Notes: generated by a model from the sequence alone, not told the origin. A stretch of DNA of 64,000 bases from Pseudonocardia kunmingensis (GCF_006716445.1 NZ_VFPA01000002.1:930001-994000), one strand, 5' to 3'; numbered from the stretch's first letter, positions 43,333-51,958 are shown. Made by a program: numbers and translations.

Positions 43333-44478
43333 ATGCCCCGACCGATCCGCAGGATGCACACCATCTCGTCGCGCTGCCGGCCGCGCCGGAACGGCCTGAT
43401 CGCCGCCGCCGCGGTCGGCCTGATGCTCGCCGTCGCCGGGTGCGGCGGAGCGGGCGGCGGCGACGGGACAGGGCCGATGATCTTCGCAGTGCCCGACCAG
43501 TCCATGAGCGCGGCCACCGCGAGCTACGCGACGGTCCCGGAGACCATGGGCTACTTCGAGGCCGGCGGGCTCGAGGTGACCATGCAGCCGGTGGAGAGCG
43601 CGCTGGCCGCGATCCAGTCGGTGGGCTCCGGCCAGGCCACCTGCACCTACGCCTCCACCGCGAACGCGATGACCCTGGCCGCCACCGACCCGGGCATCGT
43701 GATCCTCGGAACCACCAACGGCAACATCTTCCGCACGGTCGCGCCGGCGGCGAGCGGCTTCGACTCCATCGACGACCTGGTCGGCCGCACCATCGGGGTG
43801 AGCGTGCTCGGCAGCGTCTCCGTCGACCTCGCCCAGGGCGGCATGCGGGCCGCCGGCGTGGAGGCCACCGACGAGCAGTTCCTCGCCGTCGGGTACGGAA
43901 CCCAGGCCGCGCAGGCCTTCCGGGCGGGCGACATCCAGGCCTACTCCGGCTACGACGGTCCCAACCTGGTCATCGAGGGCCTGCTCGGCGAGCCGCTGGT
44001 GGAGCTGGAGAGCCCGGCGAACGACCTGACCGGGACCTCCTCGATGGTGTGCGCCCGGGAGGCGGTCGAGACCGCGCCCGACCGGATCGCAGCGCTGTGG
44101 CGGGCGTTCTTCCAGGGGATGGTGTTCGCGCAGGCGAACCCGGAGGCCGCCGTGCGCATGCACTGGGAGAACTTCCCCGCGTCCAAGCCGGGCGGCGGGG
44201 ACGAGGCGGCGTTGCTGGGCGCCGCGACCGAGCAGCTGGCGAAGCGGCTGGAGACCACCGGCGGTCGCGGCTCGGCAGGGCAGTACGGCAGGCAGACCGA
44301 CGAGGACCTCGAGGCGACCCGGACGTTCTACGCCGAGAACGGGATCATCACGCCGGAGGCGAAGGACACCCCGCTCGCCCAGATCGTCGACTACTCCCTG
44401 GTCGAGCGGTACAACGACTTCGACGAGGCCGCGGTCCGGCAGCAGGCCGCCGGGTGGACCGGGCAGGACGGGGAATGA
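43333..44478 (+). CDS. ABC importer substrate-binding lipoprotein, SsuA/NMT1 type
   Basis: 381 residues from ATG 43333. A long positively charged n-region precedes the hydrophobic core and lipobox LAVAGC with Cys37. The mature part shows the NMT1/SsuA pattern: PETMGYFEAGGLEVTMQPVES, SGQATCTYASTANAM, DDLVGRTIGVSVLGSVSVDLAQG and AFRAGDIQAYSGYDG. Such proteins bind sulfonates, nitrate, pyrimidine precursors or small acids. It overlaps the ThDP enzyme gene by ATGA. Ligand unknown; two Cys in the mature part (SGQATCTY and SMVCARE) could form a disulfide. Confidence 0.87.
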   Translation: MPRPIRRMHTISSRCRPRRNGLIAAAAVGLMLAVAGCGGAGGGDGTGPMIFAVPDQSMSAATASYATVPETMGYFEAGGLEVTMQPVESALAAIQSVGSGQATCTYASTANAMTLAATDPGIVILGTTNGNIFRTVAPAASGFDSIDDLVGRTIGVSVLGSVSVDLAQGGMRAAGVEATDEQFLAVGYGTQAAQAFRAGDIQAYSGYDGPNLVIEGLLGEPLVELESPANDLTGTSSMVCAREAVETAPDRIAALWRAFFQGMVFAQANPEAAVRMHWENFPASKPGGGDEAALLGAATEQLAKRLETTGGRGSAGQYGRQTDEDLEATRTFYAENGIITPEAKDTPLAQIVDYSLVERYNDFDEAAVRQQAAGWTGQDGE

Positions 44479-46034
44479 ACGGCGCGCAGGCGCTGCTGGG
44501 CACCCTCGCGCACAACGGCGTCGAGGTGTGCTTCGCGAACCCGGGGACCTCGGAGATGCACGCGGTCGCCGCGTTGCAGGACACGCCGCGGATCCGGGGG
44601 AGCCTGGTGCTCTTCGAGGGGGTCGCGACGGGCGCCGCCGACGGCTACGGCCGGATGAGCGGCCGCCCGGCGGCGACACTGCTGCACCTGGGCCCTGGCC
44701 TGGCCAACGGGCTGTCCAACCTGCACAACGCGCGCCGGGCGTGCTCGCCCGTGGTGAACGTGATCGGGGACCACGCCTCGTACCACCGCGCCCTCGACGC
44801 GCCGCTGACCTCGGACGTCGAGGGCGCGGCGCGGCCGTTCTCGGACTGGGTGCGCACCACGGCCGGGGCGGACGCGGTGGCCGGTGACGGCGCCGCCGCC
44901 GTGGCCGCGAGCCTGCGGGGGCAGATCGCCTCGCTGGTGCTGCCTGCCGACGCGGCGTGGAGCCCGCTGCGGGACGTCCCGCCGCAGTGGCCGGTCGCCG
45001 ACCCGGCGCCCGCGCCGGTCGTCGACGAGCTCGCGGTGACGGAGGCGGCGCGGCTGCTGCGGGACGCCGGGCCCCGCGCGGCGATCCTGTTCGGCGGGCG
45101 CACCTCGAACGCGGTGGCGCTGGAGCTGGCCGCGCGGATCGCCGCATCGACCGGGGCCGAGGTGCTCGTCAACACCCACATCGCCCGGGTCCCGCGCGGC
45201 GCGGGGCGCCATCCGGCCCGCAAGGTCCCGTACCCGGTGGAGCAGGCGCGGGAGCTGTTCGACCGGTTCGACACCGTCGTGCTGGTGGGAGCCGCGCCCC
45301 CCGTCCCGTTCTTCGCCTACCCGGACAAGCGCAGCAGGATCGCCCGGCCGGGCACCCGGTTCGTCGAGCTGTGCGACGCGCGCGCGGACCCCGAGCCCGC
45401 CCTGCGGGCACTGCTGGACACCGCCGGCAGAACCGGTGCCGCAGGCCCTGCCGCGCGCCCTGCCGGGCTGGCGCTACCGGCCCGGCCGACCGGGACGATC
45501 ACACCGGACAAGCTCGCGGCGTTCCTGGCGAACGTGATCCCCGAGGACGGGATCGTCGTCGACGAGTCGATCACCACGGGCCGGTCCTTCCACGCGGCGA
45601 CGGCAACGGCCCGGCCGCACGACTGGCTCTCGGGCACCGGCGGGTCCATCGGCTACGCCATGCCGGTGGCGGTGGGCGCGGCCATGGCGTGCCCGGGTCG
45701 GCGCGTGCTCACGCTGGAGAGTGACGGCTCCGGCCTCTACATGCCGCAGGCACTGTGGACCCAGGCCCGGGAAGGGCTGGACGTGGTGACGCTGGTGTTC
45801 GCCAACCGGCGCTACCAGATCCTTCGCAACGAGATGGCGAACGTCGGCGTGCAGGACGTCGGCGAGCGGGCGTCGGCACTGCTCGACCTGACCTCACCGG
45901 TGGTCGACTGGGTGTCGCTCGCGCGCGGGCTGGGCGTGCAGGCCACCCGGGCGGAGACGATGGACGAGCTCGCCACGGCGACCGACGCGGCCCTGGCCGC
46001 GGGTGGGCCGACGGTGATCGAGGTCCTGCTCTGA
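44475..46034 (+). CDS. Thiamine-diphosphate-dependent enzyme, acetolactate synthase/benzoylformate decarboxylase-like
   Basis: 519 residues. The N-terminal Pyr domain has NPGTSEMH and the catalytic Glu48 in LFEGVATGAADGYGRMSG. The C-terminal PP domain has the ThDP motif as S-D-G-S-G (residues about 416-420) through to FANRRYQILRNEM, with Ser in place of the usual first Gly, and GTGGSIGYAMPVAVGAA. This looks like the IlvX-like group often annotated as acetolactate synthase large subunit. It has no FAD-domain signature that I can see. It presumably decarboxylates or ligates a 2-keto acid from the imported compound. Reaction unknown. Confidence 0.82.
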   Translation: MNGAQALLGTLAHNGVEVCFANPGTSEMHAVAALQDTPRIRGSLVLFEGVATGAADGYGRMSGRPAATLLHLGPGLANGLSNLHNARRACSPVVNVIGDHASYHRALDAPLTSDVEGAARPFSDWVRTTAGADAVAGDGAAAVAASLRGQIASLVLPADAAWSPLRDVPPQWPVADPAPAPVVDELAVTEAARLLRDAGPRAAILFGGRTSNAVALELAARIAASTGAEVLVNTHIARVPRGAGRHPARKVPYPVEQARELFDRFDTVVLVGAAPPVPFFAYPDKRSRIARPGTRFVELCDARADPEPALRALLDTAGRTGAAGPAARPAGLALPARPTGTITPDKLAAFLANVIPEDGIVVDESITTGRSFHAATATARPHDWLSGTGGSIGYAMPVAVGAAMACPGRRVLTLESDGSGLYMPQALWTQAREGLDVVTLVFANRRYQILRNEMANVGVQDVGERASALLDLTSPVVDWVSLARGLGVQATRAETMDELATATDAALAAGGPTVIEVLL

Positions 46035-46112
46035 ACCACGGTGGGACGGGCCAGGCGGTCGGGCGACCGCGAGCAGTACCGGTGACATCACGGAGCGTCA
46101 CCCGCTCGCCCG

Positions 46113-46265
46113 TCACCAGTCCCCGCCGTGGATCGGCACGGTAACGCGCAGCTCCATCGCCCGCACGGTCTGGCTGACCCGCGACGTGGAGAGGTAGAGC
46201 CGCTCGGCGGTGCGGCCGAAGTGCAGCTCCTCGGCCAGCACCAGGAACGTCTCGATCTCCCGCAT
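46113..46265 (-). pseudogene. Truncated LysR-family regulator remnant (HTH only)
   Basis: From ATG 46265 the frame encodes 50 residues: MREIETFLVLAEELHFGRTA, then ERLYLSTSRVSQTVRAME, a clear LysR helix-turn-helix. After RAMEL the sequence breaks into RVTVPIHGGDW and a stop, where an intact protein would continue with the arm and effector domain for about 240 more residues. No continuation is found in other frames downstream. It is a deletion remnant, probably without function, although a DNA-binding peptide could be made. Confidence 0.7.
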
Positions 46266-46362
46266 CTCCACGTCGCCATCCTGCCCGGTCGCGGCCGGAG
46301 CGACCTCGCACAACGGATATGGGGTCAGCGGGACTGTGATACAGTGTCGGCAATCCCCGAGT

Positions 46363-46376
46363 GACCCATCTGGGTC
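46363..46376. promoter_or_regulatory. Inverted repeat upstream of DinB-like gene
   Basis: GACCCA at 46363-46368 and TGGGTC at 46371-46376 form a 14-base near-palindrome with a two-base centre, 133 bases before the DinB-like start. It may be an operator or a weak terminator; nothing more can be said. Confidence 0.3.
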
Positions 46377-46508
46377 CTGGCGGACGTCTTCGTCGCGGTG
46401 TCCACATTTCCCGCATCGACACGCTCTCGCGCATCAGCCTCTCCGGCTTCTTCCAGAGCTGAATCTGTTGTCCCTCGAATCGAAACGCGTAGGACGGAGT
46501 GGAAGTTC

Positions 46509-46991
46509 ATGAGTGCTGACCGGGTGACCATTGGCGCAGAGCGGGCGATCCTCGAGAACATGCTCGATCGCAACCGCGAAGCGCTGATCGGGACGATACG
46601 CGGCCTCTCCGACGTCAACGCCCGTCGACGGCTCGTCGTGTCGCTGACGACCCCGATTTCGTTGATCAAGCATGCCGCGGCCGCCGAACGGATCTGGTTC
46701 CAGCGCCTCTGGGCGGGACTCGACGAGTCCGAATGCGACGGATACTCGAAGCGGGACGAGGGCACCTTCGCCGTCGCAGCCGACGAATCGCTGGCCGACG
46801 TGATCGCCGAGTTCGAACGGGCGAGCCGGCGATCGCGGGTGATCGCCGCCCGCTTCGACCTCGATGACACGAAGGACAATCCCCGTGAAGGGACGGTCAG
46901 CATGCGGTGGACTCTGCTCGCCATGATAGAAGAGTTCGCCCGGCACGCAGGACACGGCGACATCCTTCGCGAACAGATCGACCACCTATGA
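46509..46991 (+). CDS. DinB/DUF664-family protein (putative mycothiol-dependent enzyme)
   Basis: 160 residues from ATG 46509, with GGAGTGGAAG just upstream. A four-helix bundle with the three His metal ligands of the family is visible: LIKHAAAAERIWF (His near residue 59), and the C-terminal EEFARHAGHGDILREQIDHL with two His four residues apart. Actinobacterial relatives include mycothiol-dependent isomerases and detoxification enzymes. It stands alone, 63 bases before an acyl-CoA synthetase gene in the same direction. Substrate unknown. Confidence 0.83.
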   Translation: MSADRVTIGAERAILENMLDRNREALIGTIRGLSDVNARRRLVVSLTTPISLIKHAAAAERIWFQRLWAGLDESECDGYSKRDEGTFAVAADESLADVIAEFERASRRSRVIAARFDLDDTKDNPREGTVSMRWTLLAMIEEFARHAGHGDILREQIDHL

Positions 46992-47054
46992 TCTCGACGG
47001 TTGAGCCGGTGGAACCGCGCTGATCGGTTCGTACCATCCGACGCTGGAGGCCTC

Positions 47055-48566
47055 GTGAACATCGCCGCACTGCTCCGTGACGGGGTTGCGCGAGCCGGTG
47101 ACGGGATCGCCCTCGTCCAGGGCTCCCGGACGCTCACCTACCGGGAGCTCGGCGACCGGGTCGGCCGGCTCGCCGCCGGTCTGGCCCGGCTCGGACTCGA
47201 ACGCGGTGACCGCGTCGTGCTGCTGCTCATGCCCAACCGGGTCGAGCTCGTCGAGGCGCTGTGGGCCGCCTTCCACGGCGGGTTCGTCGCCGTTCCGGTC
47301 AACTGGCACCTGCATCCCGACGAGGTCGGGTACATCGCCCGGCACAGCGGAGCGGCCGCCGTCGTCGTGAGCGATGAGACGGCCGCCGCGACGCGTGGCC
47401 TCCCCGAGGGGATCCGCGTGCTGCGCGTGGCCAGGGCGGACGGATCGGACTCCGGGATCGACTACGAGGACGTCCTCGGCCCGGAGCCGGTGCCCGCGGT
47501 CGAGACGGCCTCCGACGACCCGGCGTGGCTCTTCTACACCTCCGGGACGACCGGGAGGCCGAAGGGCGCGATGCTCACCCACCGCAACCTCGAAGCGATG
47601 ACGGAGGCCTACCACGTCGACCTCGACGAGATCGCCGAGGGCAGCGTCTACCTGCACGCCGCGCCTCTGACCCACGGCAGCGGGCTGTACCTGCTGCCTT
47701 CGATCGCCCGGGGCGCGACCCAGGTCATCGCGCCCGGAACCCGCTTCTCGGCCGCCGAGTTCGTCGGGTTGATCGAGGAGCACCGGGTCACGCACGCCGC
47801 CTTCCTCGCCCCGACGATGCTGAAGCGCGTGGTCGACGAGGCGCGCGGCCGGACCTTCCCGACGCTGCGGAGCATCGTCGTCGGCGGCGCGGCGCTCTAC
47901 CAGGAGGACCTGCGGGCGGCGGTCGACGTGTTCGGGAAGATCGTGGTCCAGATCTACGGGCAGGGCGAGTCCCCGATGACGATCACCGTCATGCCCGCGT
48001 CCGAGGCGCTCGCCCATCCCGGTTCGTGCGGGCGCCCGTTCCACGGCGTCGAGGTCCGCGTCGCGGACGCGACCGGCGAGCCCGTGCCGGACGGAGCGGA
48101 CGGTGAGGTCCTCGTCCGCGGTGACGTCGTGATGCGCGGCTACCGGAACAACGCCGAGGCCACTGCGGCCACGCTGGCCGGGGGCTGGCTGCACACCGGC
48201 GACATCGGCCACTTCGAGGCCGGTTACCTGCATCTGACCGACCGGGCCAAGGACGTGATCATCACCGGCGGGTCGAACGTCTACCCCCGGGAGGTCGAGG
48301 AGGTCCTCCTCACCCACCCGGCTGTCCGCGAAGCGGCGGTCGTCGGCGTTCCCGATCCCGAGTGGGGCGAATCCGTGCGGGCCTTCGTGGTCGCGGACGG
48401 GGATCCCGACCCCGACGCACTGGTGCGGCACTGCCGCGACCGGCTCGCCTCGTTCAAGAAGCCGCGCGATGTGGTCTTCGTGCCCGAGCTGCCGAAGAAC
48501 GCCACCGGCAAGATCCTCAAACGGGAGCTCCGCCTGCGGGTCGACGACCCGGGTCCCTCGGCGTGA
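47055..48566 (+). CDS. Long/medium-chain acyl-CoA synthetase, AMP-forming (ANL family)
   Basis: 503 residues from GTG 47055 with GGAGG at 47046-47050; homology starts at NIAALLRDGVARAGDGIAL. The AMP-binding loop is FYTSGTTGRPKGAMLTHRN. Later motifs are IYGQGESPM, LHTGDIGHFEAGYLHLTDRAKDVIITGGSNVYPREVEEVL and the catalytic Lys in PKNATGKILKREL. It activates a carboxylic acid to its CoA thioester in the cytosol. It stands alone, with no adjacent acyl-CoA dehydrogenase or hydratase, so the acid (fatty, cyclic or aromatic) cannot be inferred. Confidence 0.88.
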   Translation: MNIAALLRDGVARAGDGIALVQGSRTLTYRELGDRVGRLAAGLARLGLERGDRVVLLLMPNRVELVEALWAAFHGGFVAVPVNWHLHPDEVGYIARHSGAAAVVVSDETAAATRGLPEGIRVLRVARADGSDSGIDYEDVLGPEPVPAVETASDDPAWLFYTSGTTGRPKGAMLTHRNLEAMTEAYHVDLDEIAEGSVYLHAAPLTHGSGLYLLPSIARGATQVIAPGTRFSAAEFVGLIEEHRVTHAAFLAPTMLKRVVDEARGRTFPTLRSIVVGGAALYQEDLRAAVDVFGKIVVQIYGQGESPMTITVMPASEALAHPGSCGRPFHGVEVRVADATGEPVPDGADGEVLVRGDVVMRGYRNNAEATAATLAGGWLHTGDIGHFEAGYLHLTDRAKDVIITGGSNVYPREVEEVLLTHPAVREAAVVGVPDPEWGESVRAFVVADGDPDPDALVRHCRDRLASFKKPRDVVFVPELPKNATGKILKRELRLRVDDPGPSA

Positions 48567-48575
48567 CGTCGCGGT

Positions 48576-49193
48576 TCAGGGGCGCTGGTAATGCAGTGCG
48601 ACCGCCCCGGACGAGGGGAACGCCGTGGCGCTGGCGAGTTGCCATGTGGACGCGTAGCCGTCGGGGAGCAGTTGGAGCCCGCCACCGAGGGTCGCCGGCA
48701 CCACCGTCAGGTAGAGGTCGTCGACCAGGTCCTCCTCCAGCAGCGTCTGGATGATGCTCGCGCTGTTCAGGACCAGGATGTCCCGGCCCGGCCCGCTCTT
48801 GAGCGCCCGTACCTCGGTTGCGGCATCGCGAGAGACCCGGGCGTTGGTCCACTCCGCCTTCTCGAGGTCGTCCTGCTCCAGGGTCGTGGAGAAGACGATC
48901 TTCTCCACCGAGGCCAGCCAGCTGCCGAGCTCGCGGGTGCGGGGCGAGCTGGCCGGGTCGTTCGTGATCGCCGGCCACACGGACGTGAAGCCTTCCCAGT
49001 TCGTCCTGCCCAGCAGCGCGGTGCTCACACCCCGCCAGATCCCTTCGTAGTAGAGCTCGCTCTGCCCGCTCGCGATGTGCCCCATGGCCCAGCTCATGTC
49101 GTCCTGGGGTCCGGTGCTGCTGTACCCGTCCATCGACACCGTCACCTCGGCGGCGACCTTCCGGGCCGCTCCCGCGCTCGTGGTCTCTGACAT
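48576..49193 (-). CDS. Dihydrofolate reductase-family (RibD C-terminal domain) protein
   Basis: 205 residues from ATG 49193, with GGAG about eight bases upstream. The frame remains open far upstream, but homology starts at KVAAEVTVSMDGYSS. The fold is that of the RibD C-terminal/DHFR-like family: LLGRTNWEGF, KIVFSTTLEQDDLEKAEWTNARV, DILVLNSASIIQTLLEEDLVDDLYLTVVPATLGGG and the ending AVALHYQRP. These proteins bind NADPH and have mostly unknown substrates. Convergent with the acyl-CoA synthetase, ending nine bases apart. Confidence 0.83.
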   Translation of the reverse strand: MSETTSAGAARKVAAEVTVSMDGYSSTGPQDDMSWAMGHIASGQSELYYEGIWRGVSTALLGRTNWEGFTSVWPAITNDPASSPRTRELGSWLASVEKIVFSTTLEQDDLEKAEWTNARVSRDAATEVRALKSGPGRDILVLNSASIIQTLLEEDLVDDLYLTVVPATLGGGLQLLPDGYASTWQLASATAFPSSGAVALHYQRP

Positions 49194-49439
49194 GCGGATC
49201 TCCATCCGTCGTCGGTGATCACTAACGTACGGACGGGCGGCACCGCGGGCACCCGTGTCGGCCACGTGGTCACCACCTGATCGCCACGCCCCGCGGGTGC
49301 CCGCTCCACGCGAGGATCCAGTTGACTGCCCGGCGATCAGTTTCCGGCCGCGCCCGAGTCTCACCGGCTGGATGGGGGCGGACCGAGGGCGGGGCCGACT
49401 CCACGTCAACGGCACGAACCGGACGGGCAAGGGGGCGCT

Positions 49440-50663
49440 GTGAGCGGTATCAGGGTGTTGGTGGCGGGGGCGAGCATCGCGGGGCCCGCGCTGGCCCACT
49501 GGCTGCACCGGCGGGGGGCCGAGGTGACCGTGGTGGAGCGGGCCCCCGGGCTGCGTCCCGGTGGGCAGGCGGTGGACGCGCGCGGGGTGGCCAAGGAGGT
49601 CATCCGGCGCATGGGGCTGGACGCGGCGGTGCGCGCCGCCTGCACCGACACCGCAGGCGCGTACACCGTGGACGTGGACGGGAACGTGCTGGAGACCTTC
49701 CGCGCAGACGACCACGGCGGCGACGGGTACATCGCGGAGATCGAGATCCTGCGCGGGGACCTGTCCCGGGTGCTCTACGACGACACCCGGGACAGCGTCG
49801 AGTACGTCTTCGGGGACCGAATCGCCGAGCTCACCCGGGACGCGGACGGGGTCGACGTGACCTTCGCGGGCGGCGCCCGGCGACGCTTCGACCTGGTGAT
49901 CGGCGCGGACGGGCTGCACTCGGCGCTGCGCGCGATGGTCTTCGGTCCGCGCGAGCGGTTCGTCCGCCACCTCGGGCTCGTCCTGGCCTTCTACAGCGTG
50001 CCCAACGAGTTCGGGGTGGACCGCTGGCTGATCGACTACCAGGAGTCCGGACGCTCCGCAGGCCTGCGGCCCCTCCCGGACGCCACCCGGGCGATGGCCA
50101 TGCTCTCGTTCAGCGCCGCCGACTTCGACGTCGACCACCGCGACGTCGCGGCCCAGAAGCGACTGCTGCGGGAGCGGATGGCCGGCTTCGGTTGGCTGAC
50201 CCCGCGCATCCTCGATCACCTGGACGACACCCCGGACTTCTACCTCGACCAGGTCGCCCAGGTGGTGATGGACCGCTGGTCGAGCGGACGGGTGGGGCTG
50301 CTCGGGGACGCGGCGTTCAGCTCGTCGCCGATGTCCGGGGGTGGCACCGGGCTGGCCCTGGTCGGCGCCTACCTGCTGGCCGGAGAGCTGGCCGCCGCCG
50401 GGTGGGACCCGGAAGCCGGGCTCGCGGGCTACGAGGCGCGGATGCGCCCGTTCGTCGAGGCCAACCAGGAGATCGGCCGGATGCACGTGCAGAGCCGCGA
50501 GGCCCCGGCGCCGGACGCCGAGCCGAGCCCGGAGCCCGACATGGAGGCGCTCATGGAGCTGGTCGAGCGCGCGATCAACGGCGTCGAGCTGCCCGACTAC
50601 GCCGAGGTGCCGGACTCCGGGGGTCCCGTCGGGTCGCCGATCACCTCGTCGGTCACGCCGTAG
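49440..50663 (+). CDS. FAD-dependent monooxygenase (PHBH/TetX-like group A)
   Basis: 407 residues from GTG 49440. The FAD loop VLVAGASIAGPALAHWL lies at residues 6-22, the D-G motif as DLVIGADGLHSALR near residue 155 and the G-D motif as GRVGLLGDAAFSSSPMSGGGTGLAL near residue 285. These three define group A flavin monooxygenases, which hydroxylate aromatic or polyketide compounds with NAD(P)H and O2; drug-modifying TetX/Rox enzymes belong here. It is a stand-alone gene. A tail of about 35 residues rich in Pro and Glu follows the conserved part. Substrate unknown. Confidence 0.86.
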   Translation: MSGIRVLVAGASIAGPALAHWLHRRGAEVTVVERAPGLRPGGQAVDARGVAKEVIRRMGLDAAVRAACTDTAGAYTVDVDGNVLETFRADDHGGDGYIAEIEILRGDLSRVLYDDTRDSVEYVFGDRIAELTRDADGVDVTFAGGARRRFDLVIGADGLHSALRAMVFGPRERFVRHLGLVLAFYSVPNEFGVDRWLIDYQESGRSAGLRPLPDATRAMAMLSFSAADFDVDHRDVAAQKRLLRERMAGFGWLTPRILDHLDDTPDFYLDQVAQVVMDRWSSGRVGLLGDAAFSSSPMSGGGTGLALVGAYLLAGELAAAGWDPEAGLAGYEARMRPFVEANQEIGRMHVQSREAPAPDAEPSPEPDMEALMELVERAINGVELPDYAEVPDSGGPVGSPITSSVTP

Positions 50664-50966
50664 GCCATCCACCGCCTCGGGCGCACCACGTCACCGCCGC
50701 CCGACTGGTCGAGGCCGGTTTCGATCCACACCGTCCGGCGGTCTTCCTGTGGGAGGGCGTGATCATGTACCTGGAGCACCCGGCGGTCGAGAGCACGCTG
50801 GGCAGAATCGCGGGCACGGCGTCGGGCAGCATGCTGGTGTTCGACTACTTCACCGTCGAGCCCCTCTAAGCGTGCGTGGGGTGGCTTCGCGGTCGCGACG
50901 GTCGCGACCTGAACAGCTCGACCTCGGCCGGTTGTGGGTCGACGGGCCGCTGTCGTGGTGCGCGAA
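50664..50966. other. Intergenic region with methyltransferase remnant
   Basis: 303 bases between the flavin monooxygenase and the LysR gene. Bases 50681-50869 hold a C-terminal piece of a methyltransferase gene; the last 97 bases contain nothing I can identify. Confidence 0.6.
50681..50869 (+). pseudogene. Remnant of SAM-dependent methyltransferase (leucine carboxyl methyltransferase-like family)
   Basis: In frame 2 the region reads HVTAARLVEAGFDPHRPAVF, LWEGVIMYLEHPAVESTLGRIA and SGSMLVFDYFTVEPL, then a stop. GFDP-x-x-P-x-x-F-x-x-E-G-x-x-x-Y-L is the signature around the middle of the TIGR00027/Ppm1-type methyltransferases common in actinobacteria. The SAM-binding N-terminal half (about 150 residues) and the C-terminal end are missing. 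A deletion junction with the flavin monooxygenase gene is likely. Confidence 0.68.
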
Positions 50967-51842
50967 CTACGCGGGCAGCACCTCTCGGCAGTGCTCGACC
51001 ACGTGCTCGACCAGCCCGCTCGCCCGGACCCCGCGCGGCAGGGCGGCGACGAGCGAGTTGGTCCCGATGTCCTCGACGATGGGCAGGAACCGCAGCGGTC
51101 GGCCCTCGTGGCTGCTGGGCACCTCGGTCATCAGCAGCGCCCAGGCCAGCCCCCGCCCGACCAGGGCGCGCACCGCGAGGACGTCGGTGCTGCGGTAGGC
51201 GATCCGCGGAACGACGCCGAAGCGGGCCAGCAGGGCCTCGTTCAGGAAGCTCGCGGGCTCGACGTTGAGCAGCGCGCCGGGGTGGTCGGCGAGGTCGGCG
51301 AGGCGCACGTCGGGTCGGGCGGCGAGGGGGTGGTCGGCGGCGACGGCGACCTTGAACCGGCGCTCGCGCAGCAGGGTCGGCTCCACCTCGGGCTGCAGCT
51401 GCATCTCGTAGAGGAAGCAGACGTCCACCTGGCCGCGCAGCAGGCGCTCCTGCAGCACGGCGGCCGAGCCCTCCACGATCTCCAGCTGCGCGTCCGGGAA
51501 CCGGTCTCGCAGCAGGCCGGCGACCTCCGGCAGGACCTGCGCCGACACCGAGGGGAAGCACCCGACGGTCAGGCGCCCGGTGCCCGGCTGCCCGGCGAGC
51601 TGCCGCACGTCCTGCAGCACCCCCCGGGCCCGGGTCGCCGCCTCCCGGCCGGCCGCGGTCAGGTGGACGCCCTTCGCGGTGCGCCGCACGGCCAGCTGCA
51701 CGCCGAGCGCACCCTCGAGCTCCCGCAGGGCCTGGCTGATCGCGGCCTGCGAGACGTGGCAGCGGACCGCGGCCCGGGAGATCGACTCGTCCTGGGCGAT
51801 CGCGACCAGGTACTCGAGCTGGCGCAGCGTCACGTCCTTCAC
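50967..51842 (-). CDS. LysR-family transcriptional regulator
   Basis: 291 residues from GTG 51842 (GTG 51833 is an alternative). The winged helix is TLRQLEYLVAIAQDESISRA, then RCHVSQAAISQALRELEGALGVQLAVRRTAKGVHLTAAG (residues 5-62). The effector domain follows (GRLTVGCFPSVSAQVLPEVAGLLRDRFPDAQLEI). It is divergent from a metallo-beta-lactamase-fold hydrolase and an MHS permease; a 30-base palindrome lies in the 116-bp gap, the expected LysR binding place. It most likely activates that pair in response to their substrate. Confidence 0.9.
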   Translation of the reverse strand: MKDVTLRQLEYLVAIAQDESISRAAVRCHVSQAAISQALRELEGALGVQLAVRRTAKGVHLTAAGREAATRARGVLQDVRQLAGQPGTGRLTVGCFPSVSAQVLPEVAGLLRDRFPDAQLEIVEGSAAVLQERLLRGQVDVCFLYEMQLQPEVEPTLLRERRFKVAVAADHPLAARPDVRLADLADHPGALLNVEPASFLNEALLARFGVVPRIAYRSTDVLAVRALVGRGLAWALLMTEVPSSHEGRPLRFLPIVEDIGTNSLVAALPRGVRASGLVEHVVEHCREVLPA

Positions 51843-51864
51843 AAGTGGAGCTTATGCTCTGCGA

Positions 51865-51894
51865 CAGCAGAATCAGCTGTTCCTGATTCTGCTG
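51865..51894. promoter_or_regulatory. 30-base palindrome, probable LysR operator
   Basis: CAGCAGAATCAG at 51865-51876 and CTGATTCTGCTG at 51883-51894 are perfect 12-base inverted arms around the spacer CTGTTC. It begins 23 bases upstream of the LysR start and ends 64 bases upstream of the divergent gene. The inner ATCAG-N6-CTGAT includes the T-(about 11)-A pattern of LysR sites. Confidence 0.72.
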
Positions 51895-51958
51895 GTGGGC
51901 GACAGTGCTAGGGGAAGGTGCGGCTGCCGCACGTCCCAGCACGACACGAAGGAGTGTC

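Larger units (their letters stand above)
46035..46508. other. Intergenic region with LysR remnant and inverted repeat
   Basis: 474 bases between the ThDP enzyme and the DinB-like gene. It holds a truncated LysR reading frame (46113-46265) and a GACCCA-TC-TGGGTC repeat at 46363-46376. The remainder shows no gene-like feature. Confidence 0.6.

Noticed and set aside
44475..46034. Sulfoacetaldehyde acetyltransferase (Xsc), to link the SsuABC-type importer with sulfonate use
   Set aside because: Xsc is about 580-600 residues and was expected beside a phosphate acetyltransferase gene; this 519-residue protein is of the IlvX-like type and no such gene is near.
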